Positions 1-5,888 of a DNA stretch of 10,647 bases are shown here, in pieces; position 1 is the first letter of the stretch, and each line of letters starts with the position of its first letter. This DNA is from Thermotogaceae bacterium (GTDB lineage: Bacteria; Thermotogota; Thermotogae; B21-G9; HyVt-16). The notes under the pieces are model-generated. The model saw nothing but the letters and a program-made list of their open reading frames with translations, searched no databases and was not told where the DNA came from. The stretch is taken from NCBI GenBank assembly GCA_011043375.1, contig DQYP01000161.1:1-10647 (forward strand), read 5' to 3'. Position numbers and translations under genes: made by a program.

Positions 1-692
1 AATCCCAACCTCCTAACGACTTCTTCATAGGTTGTCAATAAATCGGCCTTGTCCTCCCTGTAAACATCTTTGTCGAGAGATTCCAAAGTTTCGCTATCCC
101 AAAATCTACAGGTATCGGGTGTTATTTCGTCTATCAACAGTATTTCCCCATCAGCTTTTTTTCCAAATTCAAGTTTAAAATCGGCAAGAATCAAATTTGC
201 TTTCGATAGCTCACCAGAAAGTATCTCGTTCACTTTTAGAGCCGTTTCTTTTATATACTTTAAATCTTCTTCTGTGACAAGGTTCAAAAGCAAGATTGAA
301 TCCTCACAAATCAGAGGATCATGAAGTTCATCACTCTTTATCATGAATTCAACCAAAGGTTTGGAAAGTTTTTTACCCCTTTCAACTCCGTACCTTCTAC
401 AGAAGCTACCGGCTGTATAGTTTCTTACCACAACCTCCAAGGGTAATACCGTGGTTTTCCAAGCCTCGAAGTTTCTATCATCGATGCTTTTGATGTAATG
501 CGTTTTAATACCATTATTTTCAAGGATTTCAAAGAAATGATCAGATACTTTTTTGTTCAAGAATCCCTTTCCTTTGTATTGATCTTTTTTGAGGCCATCG
601 AATGCTGTAACATCGTCTTTGAATTCAATTAAAACTCTCTCATCATCGATTTCCCAAACTTTCTTTGCCTTTCCTTCGTAGAGTAATTTCAA
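1..692 (-). CDS. purC: Phosphoribosylaminoimidazole-succinocarboxamide synthase (SAICAR synthetase), 3' end cut by window
   Basis: PurC ligates aspartate to CAIR with ATP to give SAICAR in cytosolic de novo purine synthesis. About 230 codons are visible with no stop, close to the usual bacterial length of 230-240, so only the extreme C-terminus is missing. Visible motifs are the N-terminal YEGKAK nucleotide-binding turn (residues 5-10), FKDDVTAFDG (24-33), VVRNYTAGSFCRRYG (88-102), DEITPDTCRFW (188-198) and DKDVYR (207-212), all typical of PurC. I chose the TTG start at 692 because AGGAGG lies 8 nt upstream. An in-frame GTG at 701 overlaps that ribosome binding site and is unlikely. The gene sits behind a guanine riboswitch and is probably first in a pur operon, since a new AGGAGG appears in its last codons. 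Identification is firm. Confidence 0.96.
   Translation of the reverse strand, partial: MKLLYEGKAKKVWEIDDERVLIEFKDDVTAFDGLKKDQYKGKGFLNKKVSDHFFEILENNGIKTHYIKSIDDRNFEAWKTTVLPLEVVVRNYTAGSFCRRYGVERGKKLSKPLVEFMIKSDELHDPLICEDSILLLNLVTEEDLKYIKETALKVNEILSGELSKANLILADFKLEFGKKADGEILLIDEITPDTCRFWDSETLESLDKDVYREDKADLLTTYEEVVRRLG
9..14 (-). promoter_or_regulatory. Ribosome binding site for the next gene downstream of purC
   Basis: An AGGAGG lies inside the last visible purC codons and is followed by 8 bases to the window edge. A start codon at or just past the edge would have ideal spacing, so the next gene probably overlaps or abuts the purC end and is translationally coupled to it. In Thermotogales purS is a plausible neighbour, but that gene cannot be seen here. 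Confidence 0.5.
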
Positions 693-700
693 AAACTTCA

Positions 701-706
701 CCTCCT
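701..706 (-). promoter_or_regulatory. purC ribosome binding site
   Basis: A perfect AGGAGG sits 8 nt before the TTG start of purC and directly after the U-tract of the riboswitch terminator. It fixes the TTG as the start. It lies outside the terminator hairpin, so the switch appears to act on transcription, not by hiding the ribosome binding site. Confidence 0.85.
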
Positions 707-738
707 AAAAGAAAATCCCACCCAAGAAGCAGGGCGGG
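707..738 (-). terminator. Riboswitch-controlled intrinsic terminator before purC
   Basis: Read on the minus strand, CCCGCCC (738-732) pairs with GGGTGGG (723-717) to give a 7-bp stem with one G-U pair. The loop is 8 nt and the stem is followed by ATTTTCTTTT (716-707). This is a standard Rho-independent terminator just before the purC ribosome binding site. Its 5' arm is shared with an alternative 13-bp antiterminator helix, so it forms only when the upstream aptamer has bound ligand. Confidence 0.88.
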
Positions 739-777
739 AATGAATATTTTTATTCACTACCTTAACCCCGCTTCTTG
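723..777 (-). promoter_or_regulatory. Antiterminator helix of the purC riboswitch
   Basis: CAAGAAGCGGGGT (777-765) can pair over 13 bp, with two G-U pairs, with GCCCTGCTTCTTG (735-723). The left arm contains seven of the nine bases of the P1 3' strand. The right arm includes the first four bases of the terminator 5' arm (735-732) and its whole loop. The enclosed segment has its own small hairpin, GTGAAT paired with ATTCAT. The helix therefore excludes both the ligand-bound aptamer and the terminator. Confidence 0.85.
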
Positions 778-843
778 TAGTCAAACGGTTTACGGCCGTT
801 TGGTAGAAACTCCCGAGCCATATTCTCGGGATTATACAAGAAG
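771..843 (-). ncRNA. Purine riboswitch aptamer, guanine type
   Basis: The minus strand carries the full purine-aptamer signature. P1 is a perfect 9-bp stem (CTTCTTGTA 843-835 with TACAAGAAG 779-771). J1/2 is TATAATC. P2 is CCGAG/CTCGG (829-825 with 817-813) with loop AATATGG. J2/3 contains AGTTTCTAC. P3 is a 7-bp CAAACGG/CCGTTTG (802-796 with 788-782) with loop CCGTAAA. J3/1 reads GACTAC. The C in GACTA is the specificity position (C74 in the Bacillus xpt numbering), which selects guanine or hypoxanthine; adenine switches have T there. It precedes purC and should turn it off when guanine is plentiful. Confidence 0.96.
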
Positions 844-882
844 CTGGTTTTTCAGTATTATAATTTTGCATTTTTCAAACTG

Positions 883-891
883 ATTATATCA
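883..891 (-). promoter_or_regulatory. Candidate extended -10 promoter for the riboswitch-purC transcript
   Basis: TGATATAAT (891-883) matches the extended -10 pattern TGnTATAAT and would start transcription near 876, about 33 nt before the aptamer P1 stem. No good -35 box is seen at 16-18 bp. A second TATAAT at 862-857 would start nearer 850, just before P1, but has neither a TGn extension nor a -35 box. Which of the two is used cannot be decided by eye. Confidence 0.45.
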
Positions 892-908
892 AAGCAAGGT
901 TTCAATTT

Positions 909-927
909 GATTAACCAGTGGATAATC
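909..927. promoter_or_regulatory. 19-bp palindrome, possible operator upstream of purC
   Basis: GATTAACCAGTGGATAATC is a near-perfect dyad: 8 of 9 pairs match around a central base, in the form GATTAnCCAnTGGnTAATC. It lies in the short spacer between the cysE stop and the purC promoter, centred about 30 bp upstream of the extended -10 box. The compact symmetry resembles a repressor or activator site. No run of T follows on the cysE strand, so it is not a convincing terminator. The binding protein is unknown. Confidence 0.35.
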
Positions 928-967
928 AGGTAACTTTTGTATTTGTTATTATAATCATGCGATATTT

Positions 968-1627
968 TCAGGTTACCCCCTCCAATTTGCAGCATACTTT
1001 TTCCTTTGAATTGGATTTTTTCAACGGTTTTGCAGGAATGCCCGCAACCTTTGAGTTTTCGGGAACATCGTCAAGTACAACACTGTTTGCTCCTATTTGA
1101 ACGTTGTCGCCTATTTTTATTGGTCCAAGGATTTTTGCACCTGCACCGATCAAAACATTCTCACCAATATCTGGATGTCTTTTACCATCGACGATCCTAC
1201 GTATTCCCAGTGTGACACCATGATATATTATGGTTCCTTTTCCAATGGATGCTGTGGAACCTATCACTACACCAAAACCGTGGTCTATCAATACTCCAGG
1301 CTCGATTTTGGCAGCAGGATGAATATCCATGTGAAATAACGTCTTTGACAAATAATGTAAAATTTTCGCACTCAATTTATGTCCACTATACCAAAGAGCG
1401 TTGTAAATTCTATACAGTATCAATCCATGAAACGATGTCGAGAATAATATAATATCCCATTTTGACTCAGCAGACGGATCATTTTCGAGGGCAATTTTAA
1501 GGTCTTCCTTGATACTCTTGAAAATGCTTCTGAAGCTGTAATGGGAGGGATCAGGAAACTTCAAGCACGTGAGGACCTGTAAGGAGAGATTCCTTATCTT
1601 TCTTGTAATTTTTAGGTGCTCAAGCAC
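968..1627 (-). CDS. cysE: Serine O-acetyltransferase
   Basis: CysE transfers acetyl from acetyl-CoA to L-serine, giving O-acetylserine for cysteine synthesis in the cytosol. The protein has the short helical N-terminal part of this family (FKSIKEDLKIALENDPSAES, about residues 36-55), then a left-handed beta-helix of hexapeptide repeats from about residue 100. It carries the family motifs DIHPAAKIEPG, DHGFGVVIG, GVTLG, GKRHPDIG and GIPAKP. Homologues normally begin near residue 35, so about 34 extra N-terminal residues precede the usual start. The GTG at 1627 is the most upstream start codon in this frame, but the good ribosome binding site (AAGGAG, 1653-1648) is about 20 nt away and points to an out-of-frame ATG at 1638. 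The true start is unresolved. The tail ends with a CC pair (KVCCKLEGVT). The function call is firm; the start is not. Confidence 0.9.
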   Translation of the reverse strand: MLEHLKITRKIRNLSLQVLTCLKFPDPSHYSFRSIFKSIKEDLKIALENDPSAESKWDIILFSTSFHGLILYRIYNALWYSGHKLSAKILHYLSKTLFHMDIHPAAKIEPGVLIDHGFGVVIGSTASIGKGTIIYHGVTLGIRRIVDGKRHPDIGENVLIGAGAKILGPIKIGDNVQIGANSVVLDDVPENSKVAGIPAKPLKKSNSKEKVCCKLEGVT

Positions 1628-1638
1628 CCCAGTTTCAT
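1612..1638 (-). CDS. Candidate cysE leader peptide (MKLGCLST) overlapping the cysE start
   Basis: AAGGAG (1653-1648) stands 9 nt before an ATG at 1638 that opens an 8-codon frame, MKLGCLST, ending in TAA at 1614-1612. An in-frame ATG at 1644 would give MNMKLGCLST but is only 3 nt from the site. The frame holds one Cys and one Ser codon and its last part lies in a perfect hairpin, GGTGC-TTGA-GCACC (1628-1615). The cysE frame overlaps it one base out of register. It may be a cysteine-sensing or coupling leader. Alternatively it is the true N-terminus of cysE interrupted by a one-base difference in the GGGG run at 1630-1627: one extra G would fuse MNMKLG to VLEHLKITRK. Confidence 0.35.
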   Translation of the reverse strand: MKLGCLST

Positions 1639-1672
1639 ATTCATCAACTCCTTTTCAATAGTGTTTATAGGA

Positions 1673-1701
1673 AGTATACACTTTCCCATTGTTCAAAGCA
1701 A
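1673..1701 (-). promoter_or_regulatory. Candidate sigma-A promoter of cysE
   Basis: TTGCTT (1701-1696), a 17-bp spacer and TATACT (1678-1673) lie between the DUF89 stop and cysE. Transcription would start near 1666, about 28 nt before the first ATG of the leader frame. The -10 box matches consensus at 5 of 6 positions, while the -35 box matches well only in its TTG. This suggests cysE can be expressed apart from the large upstream operon. Confidence 0.5.
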
Positions 1702-1712
1702 TTAAATAATTC

Positions 1713-2597
1713 TTAATTTATCTTGAATCCTCTTTTAATTACTAAATCACCCTTTTCAACGTTCAGATACTTTGCAATCACATCGCATTTTGCTCTCAGA
1801 AGGAAGAAGACTCTCTTATCTGCAATATCTTCTATACCTTCAAAATTTCCTTGGCCTTTCGAAATTATTATATCTGCTTCTTCCCATTCATTCTCCAATT
1901 GTTCTGACATCAGTTCTGGTACTAACCCAGGGAGTTTTGCGTTTGTGGTGATCAAGCTTGCTAAATCGTCCAGATGGATTTGTCTGGCTTCATTCAGTGT
2001 TACGTCGTTTATTATTGGTCCATCTCTAACCACGGATATCACTTCAATGTGAGAGAAGAAAAGTTTTATAATTTCTATTAATAATTTATCCATGACGACT
2101 TCACCACAGTTATCATGTATGAAAAGAAGCTTTTTGGAATCATTTAACATGTCTAAAAACTCTTTAGAGTCGTCTATACCGAATTTTCCTTCTTTAATGA
2201 CTTGAATGATTTTGGATTCAATTCCAGATGGATCAAATTCCGGAACACCAAAATCTATCATATTACCAGCTATGGAAGCCTTTATGGCTAACACAATAGG
2301 TGATGCAGAATCTAAAATGTAATTTTTTAAATCATCATAGATATTGAGCATCAAGTCATTCGAATATTCCTTTTCTTCTTTATATGGATCTGATATACCT
2401 GTTATTTCTGATAAGAGAGGGTAAAAATGTTCAGCAAGTTGTGCTGGTGTAAGGCCATAAGGAATGTCTTTTACACTATTTGTCACTTTTAAAAGAGAAT
2501 TCCAGATTTTTTCGTCGTCATTCCCAAATTTGCTTTTTCTAAGAACTCTTATTGCTTGATCGAATATGCAAGCAAAGCACTCAGGATATGCTTTCAT
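1713..2597 (-). CDS. DUF89 (ARMT1-like) family protein, probable metal-dependent damage-control phosphatase
   Basis: The DUF89 family includes metal-dependent phosphatases thought to remove damaged or excess phosphometabolites such as sugar phosphates; the substrate here is unknown. The 294 residues show a helical N-terminal part with a CFAC pair (C7, C10) and then the Rossmann-like catalytic part. Signature motifs are FIHDNCGE (159-166), VVRDGPIINDVT (189-200) and ISKGQGNFE (245-253). In the family the D/N residues of these motifs bind the metal. The ATG at 2597 has a strong AGGAGG 7 nt upstream and overlaps the end of the DUF1611 gene by 17 bp, so the two are probably translated together. 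It is the last gene of the long operon before the cysE promoter. Family assignment is firm; the reaction is inferred. Confidence 0.88.
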   Translation of the reverse strand: MKAYPECFACIFDQAIRVLRKSKFGNDDEKIWNSLLKVTNSVKDIPYGLTPAQLAEHFYPLLSEITGISDPYKEEKEYSNDLMLNIYDDLKNYILDSASPIVLAIKASIAGNMIDFGVPEFDPSGIESKIIQVIKEGKFGIDDSKEFLDMLNDSKKLLFIHDNCGEVVMDKLLIEIIKLFFSHIEVISVVRDGPIINDVTLNEARQIHLDDLASLITTNAKLPGLVPELMSEQLENEWEEADIIISKGQGNFEGIEDIADKRVFFLLRAKCDVIAKYLNVEKGDLVIKRGFKIN

Positions 2598-3666
2598 TGC
2601 TCATCCTCCTTTTATTCAATATCTTTGCTGTGATAGCTTTTTTAATCGCCAGTATTAAGGTATTCAATCCTTCTTCTTTTAAAGGATTCGCAACTGGTAG
2701 ATCAGTTTCTCTTTGTAATCTCTCAACTCCTTCATCACTCAAACAAGCCAAAGCTATCACAGTGGTTTTTCCGAGTTTTTCGATTATTTCAAGCTCTTTT
2801 TTCCAGTCATTCATGCTGAACTGTTCGAATGCACTCATTTCTTTTCTGAAAGGATCATGGACCAATATGACAGCATCTGGCATGCTTCCATACAGTAATC
2901 CCAATGTAACTTGACCGTATGCAGGGTGAAGTATAGCAGCTTGACCTTCGACGAAAATGATTTCCTTTCCAAGTTTTTCAACATTTTTTATCATTTGCTC
3001 CATGACTCCCGGCACAAAATCGGATGGAACTCCATCCAGGGCAATGCCCTCATCTGCACCGATCATGATCCCGGTTTGACCTGTAGCAACGAATCCTGAC
3101 TTCCAGTTTAGTTGCAAGGTTTTTAACCACAATTGAGCAGCCGTTGTCCTTTTTCCTATTACACAATCGGTACCAAGCACATCTATCACGTAAGAATTTC
3201 TGTTTAAAATCGATCCATCGAAGATTTTTAAATTTTTTGGTGGTTTTCTTACATCCACGATTTTCACGCCATTTTCAGCTGCCAAGGATGAAAATTCAGG
3301 ATCTTCTGAAAGTCTGTAATGAAGTCCACAAATTATATCCATTTTGGAATTTATAGCTTTCTTTATGTGTTTTCTAACCTCATCGGGCAATACTCCCCCA
3401 ACACTTGCCACAGCTACAATGGCAACCTCAGCACCGAGATTTTTCGCCGTTTCTATGTTCGACACTATAGGAATGGAAGATCTCAAATCTGGGAGAACTT
3501 TCCTTATGTCTTCTCCTTCGTGACATTCATCCAAGATACATACTGGTTTCAGAACCCTACTGTGTCGGAGAATACCATAGGCTGTTTTTCCGTGGCTGAT
3601 ACCTATTTGGCCTGTTGCGATAACAACGGCAGGTGTTCCAACACGAAAAAAGTTTTCAAGCCTCAA
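2581..3666 (-). CDS. DUF1611 / DgcN-like P-loop protein
   Basis: The 361-residue protein has a Rossmann-like N-terminal domain (about 10-150, AVVIATGQIGISHGKTAYG) and a C-terminal P-loop domain with a Walker A-type motif GTDCVIGKRTT (165-175). Further conserved segments are ATGQTGIMIG (194-203), DFVPG (216-220), EGQAAILHPAYG (240-251) and LVHDP (268-272). These are hallmarks of DUF1611, whose characterised member DgcN acetylates D-glutamate in marine Proteobacteria. The same reaction here is only a possibility. The TTG start at 3666 has GGGGGTG 6 nt upstream and overlaps the HAD gene by 11 bp. The downstream end overlaps DUF89 by 17 bp. Family assignment is firm; the substrate is uncertain. 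Confidence 0.87.
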   Translation of the reverse strand: MRLENFFRVGTPAVVIATGQIGISHGKTAYGILRHSRVLKPVCILDECHEGEDIRKVLPDLRSSIPIVSNIETAKNLGAEVAIVAVASVGGVLPDEVRKHIKKAINSKMDIICGLHYRLSEDPEFSSLAAENGVKIVDVRKPPKNLKIFDGSILNRNSYVIDVLGTDCVIGKRTTAAQLWLKTLQLNWKSGFVATGQTGIMIGADEGIALDGVPSDFVPGVMEQMIKNVEKLGKEIIFVEGQAAILHPAYGQVTLGLLYGSMPDAVILVHDPFRKEMSAFEQFSMNDWKKELEIIEKLGKTTVIALACLSDEGVERLQRETDLPVANPLKEEGLNTLILAIKKAITAKILNKRRMSNESIS

Positions 3667-4264
3667 TTATAGCACCCCCAAGGAGTTTGCTCAAAAACTC
3701 AATGAGTTTTGAATGTTTTACATATAAAAAAGCTTTAAAACCTAATCTCTCTGCAGTTTCTATGTTTTTCATACTATCGTCTATGAACACAGTATCACTT
3801 GGATTTATTCCATATCTTTTGATTAAAACTCGGTAAATTCGTTCTTCAGGCTTCACGGTTTTTTCTTTGTAGGAAATCACCATCCCATTGAATAATCCGA
3901 AAAAGGAGTATTTCTCGGATACGTTTTTAAAAGCTTCCTCATGGAAGTTGGAAAGAATGTACAACTTGTGTCCCATATTCTTTAAAGGTTTTAATAGTCT
4001 TATATTCTCGTATTTCGGTGTTAACATCTCATCCCAATTTTTCATGATCAGCTCTATATATTGTGAATATTCAGGATTTTTCTTCCCCCAGATCCTTACA
4101 GCTTCACTTTCATCAAGAGTTCCTTTGTCTAACTCGATCCATTCCGGACTGTCGAAAATAATGTTTTTCAATATTTCTGCCTTATCTGAGCCTACGATCT
4201 TCTGTACGTATCTTTTGGGATCGTAATTTACCAAAACACCTCCAAGATCAAAGACAAAATTCAA
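3656..4264 (-). CDS. HAD superfamily subfamily IA hydrolase
   Basis: This is a 202-residue haloacid-dehalogenase fold phosphatase. Motif I is FDLGGVLVNYDP (5-16) with nucleophile D6. The usual second Asp of DxD is Gly8, as in YihX-like proteins whose motif begins DLG. Motif II is ILSN (103-106, S105), motif III is VKPE (137-140, K138) and motif IV is FIDDS (160-164, D162/D163). A helical cap lies between about 20 and 85. Likely substrates are small phosphorylated metabolites, but none can be chosen from sequence. The start is TTG at 4264, served by a GGAGGT inside the last malic-enzyme codons (8-nt spacer), and the genes overlap by TTGA. It also overlaps the DUF1611 gene by 11 bp. Confidence 0.9.
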   Translation of the reverse strand: MNFVFDLGGVLVNYDPKRYVQKIVGSDKAEILKNIIFDSPEWIELDKGTLDESEAVRIWGKKNPEYSQYIELIMKNWDEMLTPKYENIRLLKPLKNMGHKLYILSNFHEEAFKNVSEKYSFFGLFNGMVISYKEKTVKPEERIYRVLIKRYGINPSDTVFIDDSMKNIETAERLGFKAFLYVKHSKLIEFLSKLLGGAIIEA

Positions 4265-5424
4265 AAAAATCGACCTCCGTTTGCAACTTTAATCACAGCC
4301 TCTGCTACTTTATCTGCGATTTTTGGTTCAAAGGCTTTTGGAAGTATGTTGTCAACGGATAATTTTTTTTCGGGCACCATTTTAGCTATTGCATATGCCG
4401 CGGCGATTTTCATCTCATCCGTTATCTGTTTTCTACATTTTAAAGCCCCTTTGAATATTCCTGGAAAGGCCAATACGTTGTTAACTTGATTTGGAAAATC
4501 GGATCTACCAGTTCCTACAATTTTAGCTCCAGCTCTTTTTGCTTCGTCAGGCATTATCTCTGGTATCGGATTCGCCATTGCAAAAACTATAGGTTCGTCA
4601 TTCATTGACTCTATCATCTCACGTGTAACTACATTTCCAGCAGATACCCCCACAAAAACATCTGCACCAATAATGGCTTTTTCTAAGCTTCCCCTCAGTC
4701 CCTCTGGATTGGTTTTCAATGCCAATTCAGCTTGGGCGAAATTCAGCCAGTCTTCATCTTTGTGTAAGATTCCTTTCTTATCACAGAGTACTATATTCTT
4801 AATGCCGAATTTCAGAAGAAGCTTAGCAATCGCGATTCCAGCAGCACCTGCACCGTTTATAACAACTTTCAGATTCTTTATATCCTTCCCAACGATTTTA
4901 AGGGCATTTATCAATCCTGCAAGCACAACTATGGCTGTTCCATGCTGATCATCGTGAAAAACTGGTATATCTAACTCTTTTTTGAGTCTTTCTTCTATCA
5001 GAAAACATTTTGGGGCGGCTATATCTTCTAAATTTATTCCAGCGAAAGCGGGTGATATGAGTTTAACTGTCTCTATTATTTTTTCTGGATCTTCCGTATC
5101 TAGACATATGGGAAATGCATTTATATCTGCAAATTCTTTGAATAAAACGGCCTTGCCTTCCATAACAGGTAACGCGGCTTTTGAACCAATATTTCCAAGT
5201 CCGAGAACAGCGCTTCCATCTGTTATAATAGCAACCGTGTTAGATTTTATGGTGTAATCATAGATTTTTTCTATGTTTTTGCTTATTTCTTTACAGGGCT
5301 CTGCTACACCCGGAGTGTAAGCTATAGCGAGATCCTCAGAAGTGTTTATTCTTACTTTTGACACAATTTCTATCTTTCCATGCCATTTTTTATGCTTTCT
5401 GAGTGACTCATCTCTCAGACTCAC
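4261..5424 (-). CDS. Malic enzyme (oxaloacetate-decarboxylating malate dehydrogenase)
   Basis: It converts malate to pyruvate and CO2 with reduction of NAD(P), linking the C4 pool to pyruvate. The 387 residues match the short bacterial/archaeal form without the C-terminal phosphotransacetylase domain of MaeB. Visible motifs are AYTPGVAEPC (35-44, catalytic Tyr36), EGKAVLFK (89-96, Lys91), INLEDI (130-135), FHDDQHGTA (156-164, metal-binding Asp), Rossmann GAGAAG (191-196) and ANP (284-286). Asp215 at the end of the second Rossmann strand (VLCDKKG) suggests a preference for NAD over NADP; this is inferred. The start is GTG at 5424 with AAAGGAG 9 nt upstream, overlapping the ogt stop by GTGA. 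The C-terminal GGRFF codons supply the ribosome binding site of the HAD gene. Confidence 0.95.
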   Translation of the reverse strand: MSLRDESLRKHKKWHGKIEIVSKVRINTSEDLAIAYTPGVAEPCKEISKNIEKIYDYTIKSNTVAIITDGSAVLGLGNIGSKAALPVMEGKAVLFKEFADINAFPICLDTEDPEKIIETVKLISPAFAGINLEDIAAPKCFLIEERLKKELDIPVFHDDQHGTAIVVLAGLINALKIVGKDIKNLKVVINGAGAAGIAIAKLLLKFGIKNIVLCDKKGILHKDEDWLNFAQAELALKTNPEGLRGSLEKAIIGADVFVGVSAGNVVTREMIESMNDEPIVFAMANPIPEIMPDEAKRAGAKIVGTGRSDFPNQVNNVLAFPGIFKGALKCRKQITDEMKIAAAYAIAKMVPEKKLSVDNILPKAFEPKIADKVAEAVIKVANGGRFF

Positions 5425-5888
5425 TTAGTATTTCTCCTTTCAAGATCAATAAGAAACTTTTTCCATCCGATTCCTCCACCGAAGCCACCCAAACCACTTT
5501 TTGATACAACCCTATGACATGGGATAATTATTGGAAGGTAATTACTTGCAACCACATTTCCAACAGCCCTGGCTGCATTGGAATTCCCTACTCTTTCGGC
5601 AAGTTCCTTGTAGGTTATTGTAGTACCGTAAGGTACTTTCATGAGTTCTTTTAAAACCTTTATTTGAAAATCGGTACCTTTCAACTCAAATTCTATGTTG
5701 AATTCTTTGCGTTTGCCTTTCAAATACTCACAGAGCTGTTTCACGATTTCAATCTCACGGTTTTCGCATATCAACTTTTCCGATTTTTGATGACCAAGCT
5801 CAATTTTGAAAACCTTTTTACCACTTTCATCAGATTCTATTGAAATGTCTCCAGCTGGTGTGTATATCTTTGTGGTGTATCTTTTCAT
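5421..5888 (-). CDS. ogt: Methylated-DNA--protein-cysteine S-methyltransferase
   Basis: A suicide DNA repair protein that moves the alkyl group from O6-alkylguanine to its own cysteine. Its 155 residues match the usual length of stand-alone Ogt/MGMT. An N-terminal variable domain (1-70) precedes the conserved part: TYKELAERVGNSNAARAVG (92-110, with Arg108 as the likely base-flipping finger), IIPCHRVV (121-128, acceptor Cys124) and GGFGGGIGWKKFLIDLE (134-150). The usual Asn-Pro before the active site is Asn-Tyr here (SNYLPI). The ATG at 5888 overlaps the stop of the L,D-transpeptidase gene by ATGA and the 3' end overlaps the malic enzyme start by 4 bp. The general symbol ogt is used; ada-type regulatory domains are absent. 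Confidence 0.95.
   Translation of the reverse strand: MKRYTTKIYTPAGDISIESDESGKKVFKIELGHQKSEKLICENREIEIVKQLCEYLKGKRKEFNIEFELKGTDFQIKVLKELMKVPYGTTITYKELAERVGNSNAARAVGNVVASNYLPIIIPCHRVVSKSGLGGFGGGIGWKKFLIDLERRNTK

Noticed and set aside
665..883. 72-residue plus-strand open frame across the purC leader
   Set aside because: It runs antisense through the riboswitch, whose RNA structure explains the sequence; the peptide has no recognisable features.
929..977. GGTAAC/GTTACC inverted repeat around the cysE stop as a terminator
   Set aside because: The loop is about 37 nt and no T run follows the stem, so it does not look like an intrinsic terminator.
1723..2052. 109-residue plus-strand open frame
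   Set aside because: Antisense shadow of the DUF89 gene, which has clear family motifs and a strong ribosome binding site.
2552..2914. 120-residue plus-strand frame with a hydrophobic start, possible membrane protein
   Set aside because: Antisense to the DUF1611 C-terminal part and the DUF89 start; the hydrophobicity comes from complementing Lys/Glu/Asn-rich codons.
3319..3672. 117-residue plus-strand open frame
   Set aside because: Antisense shadow of the DUF1611 N-terminal domain.
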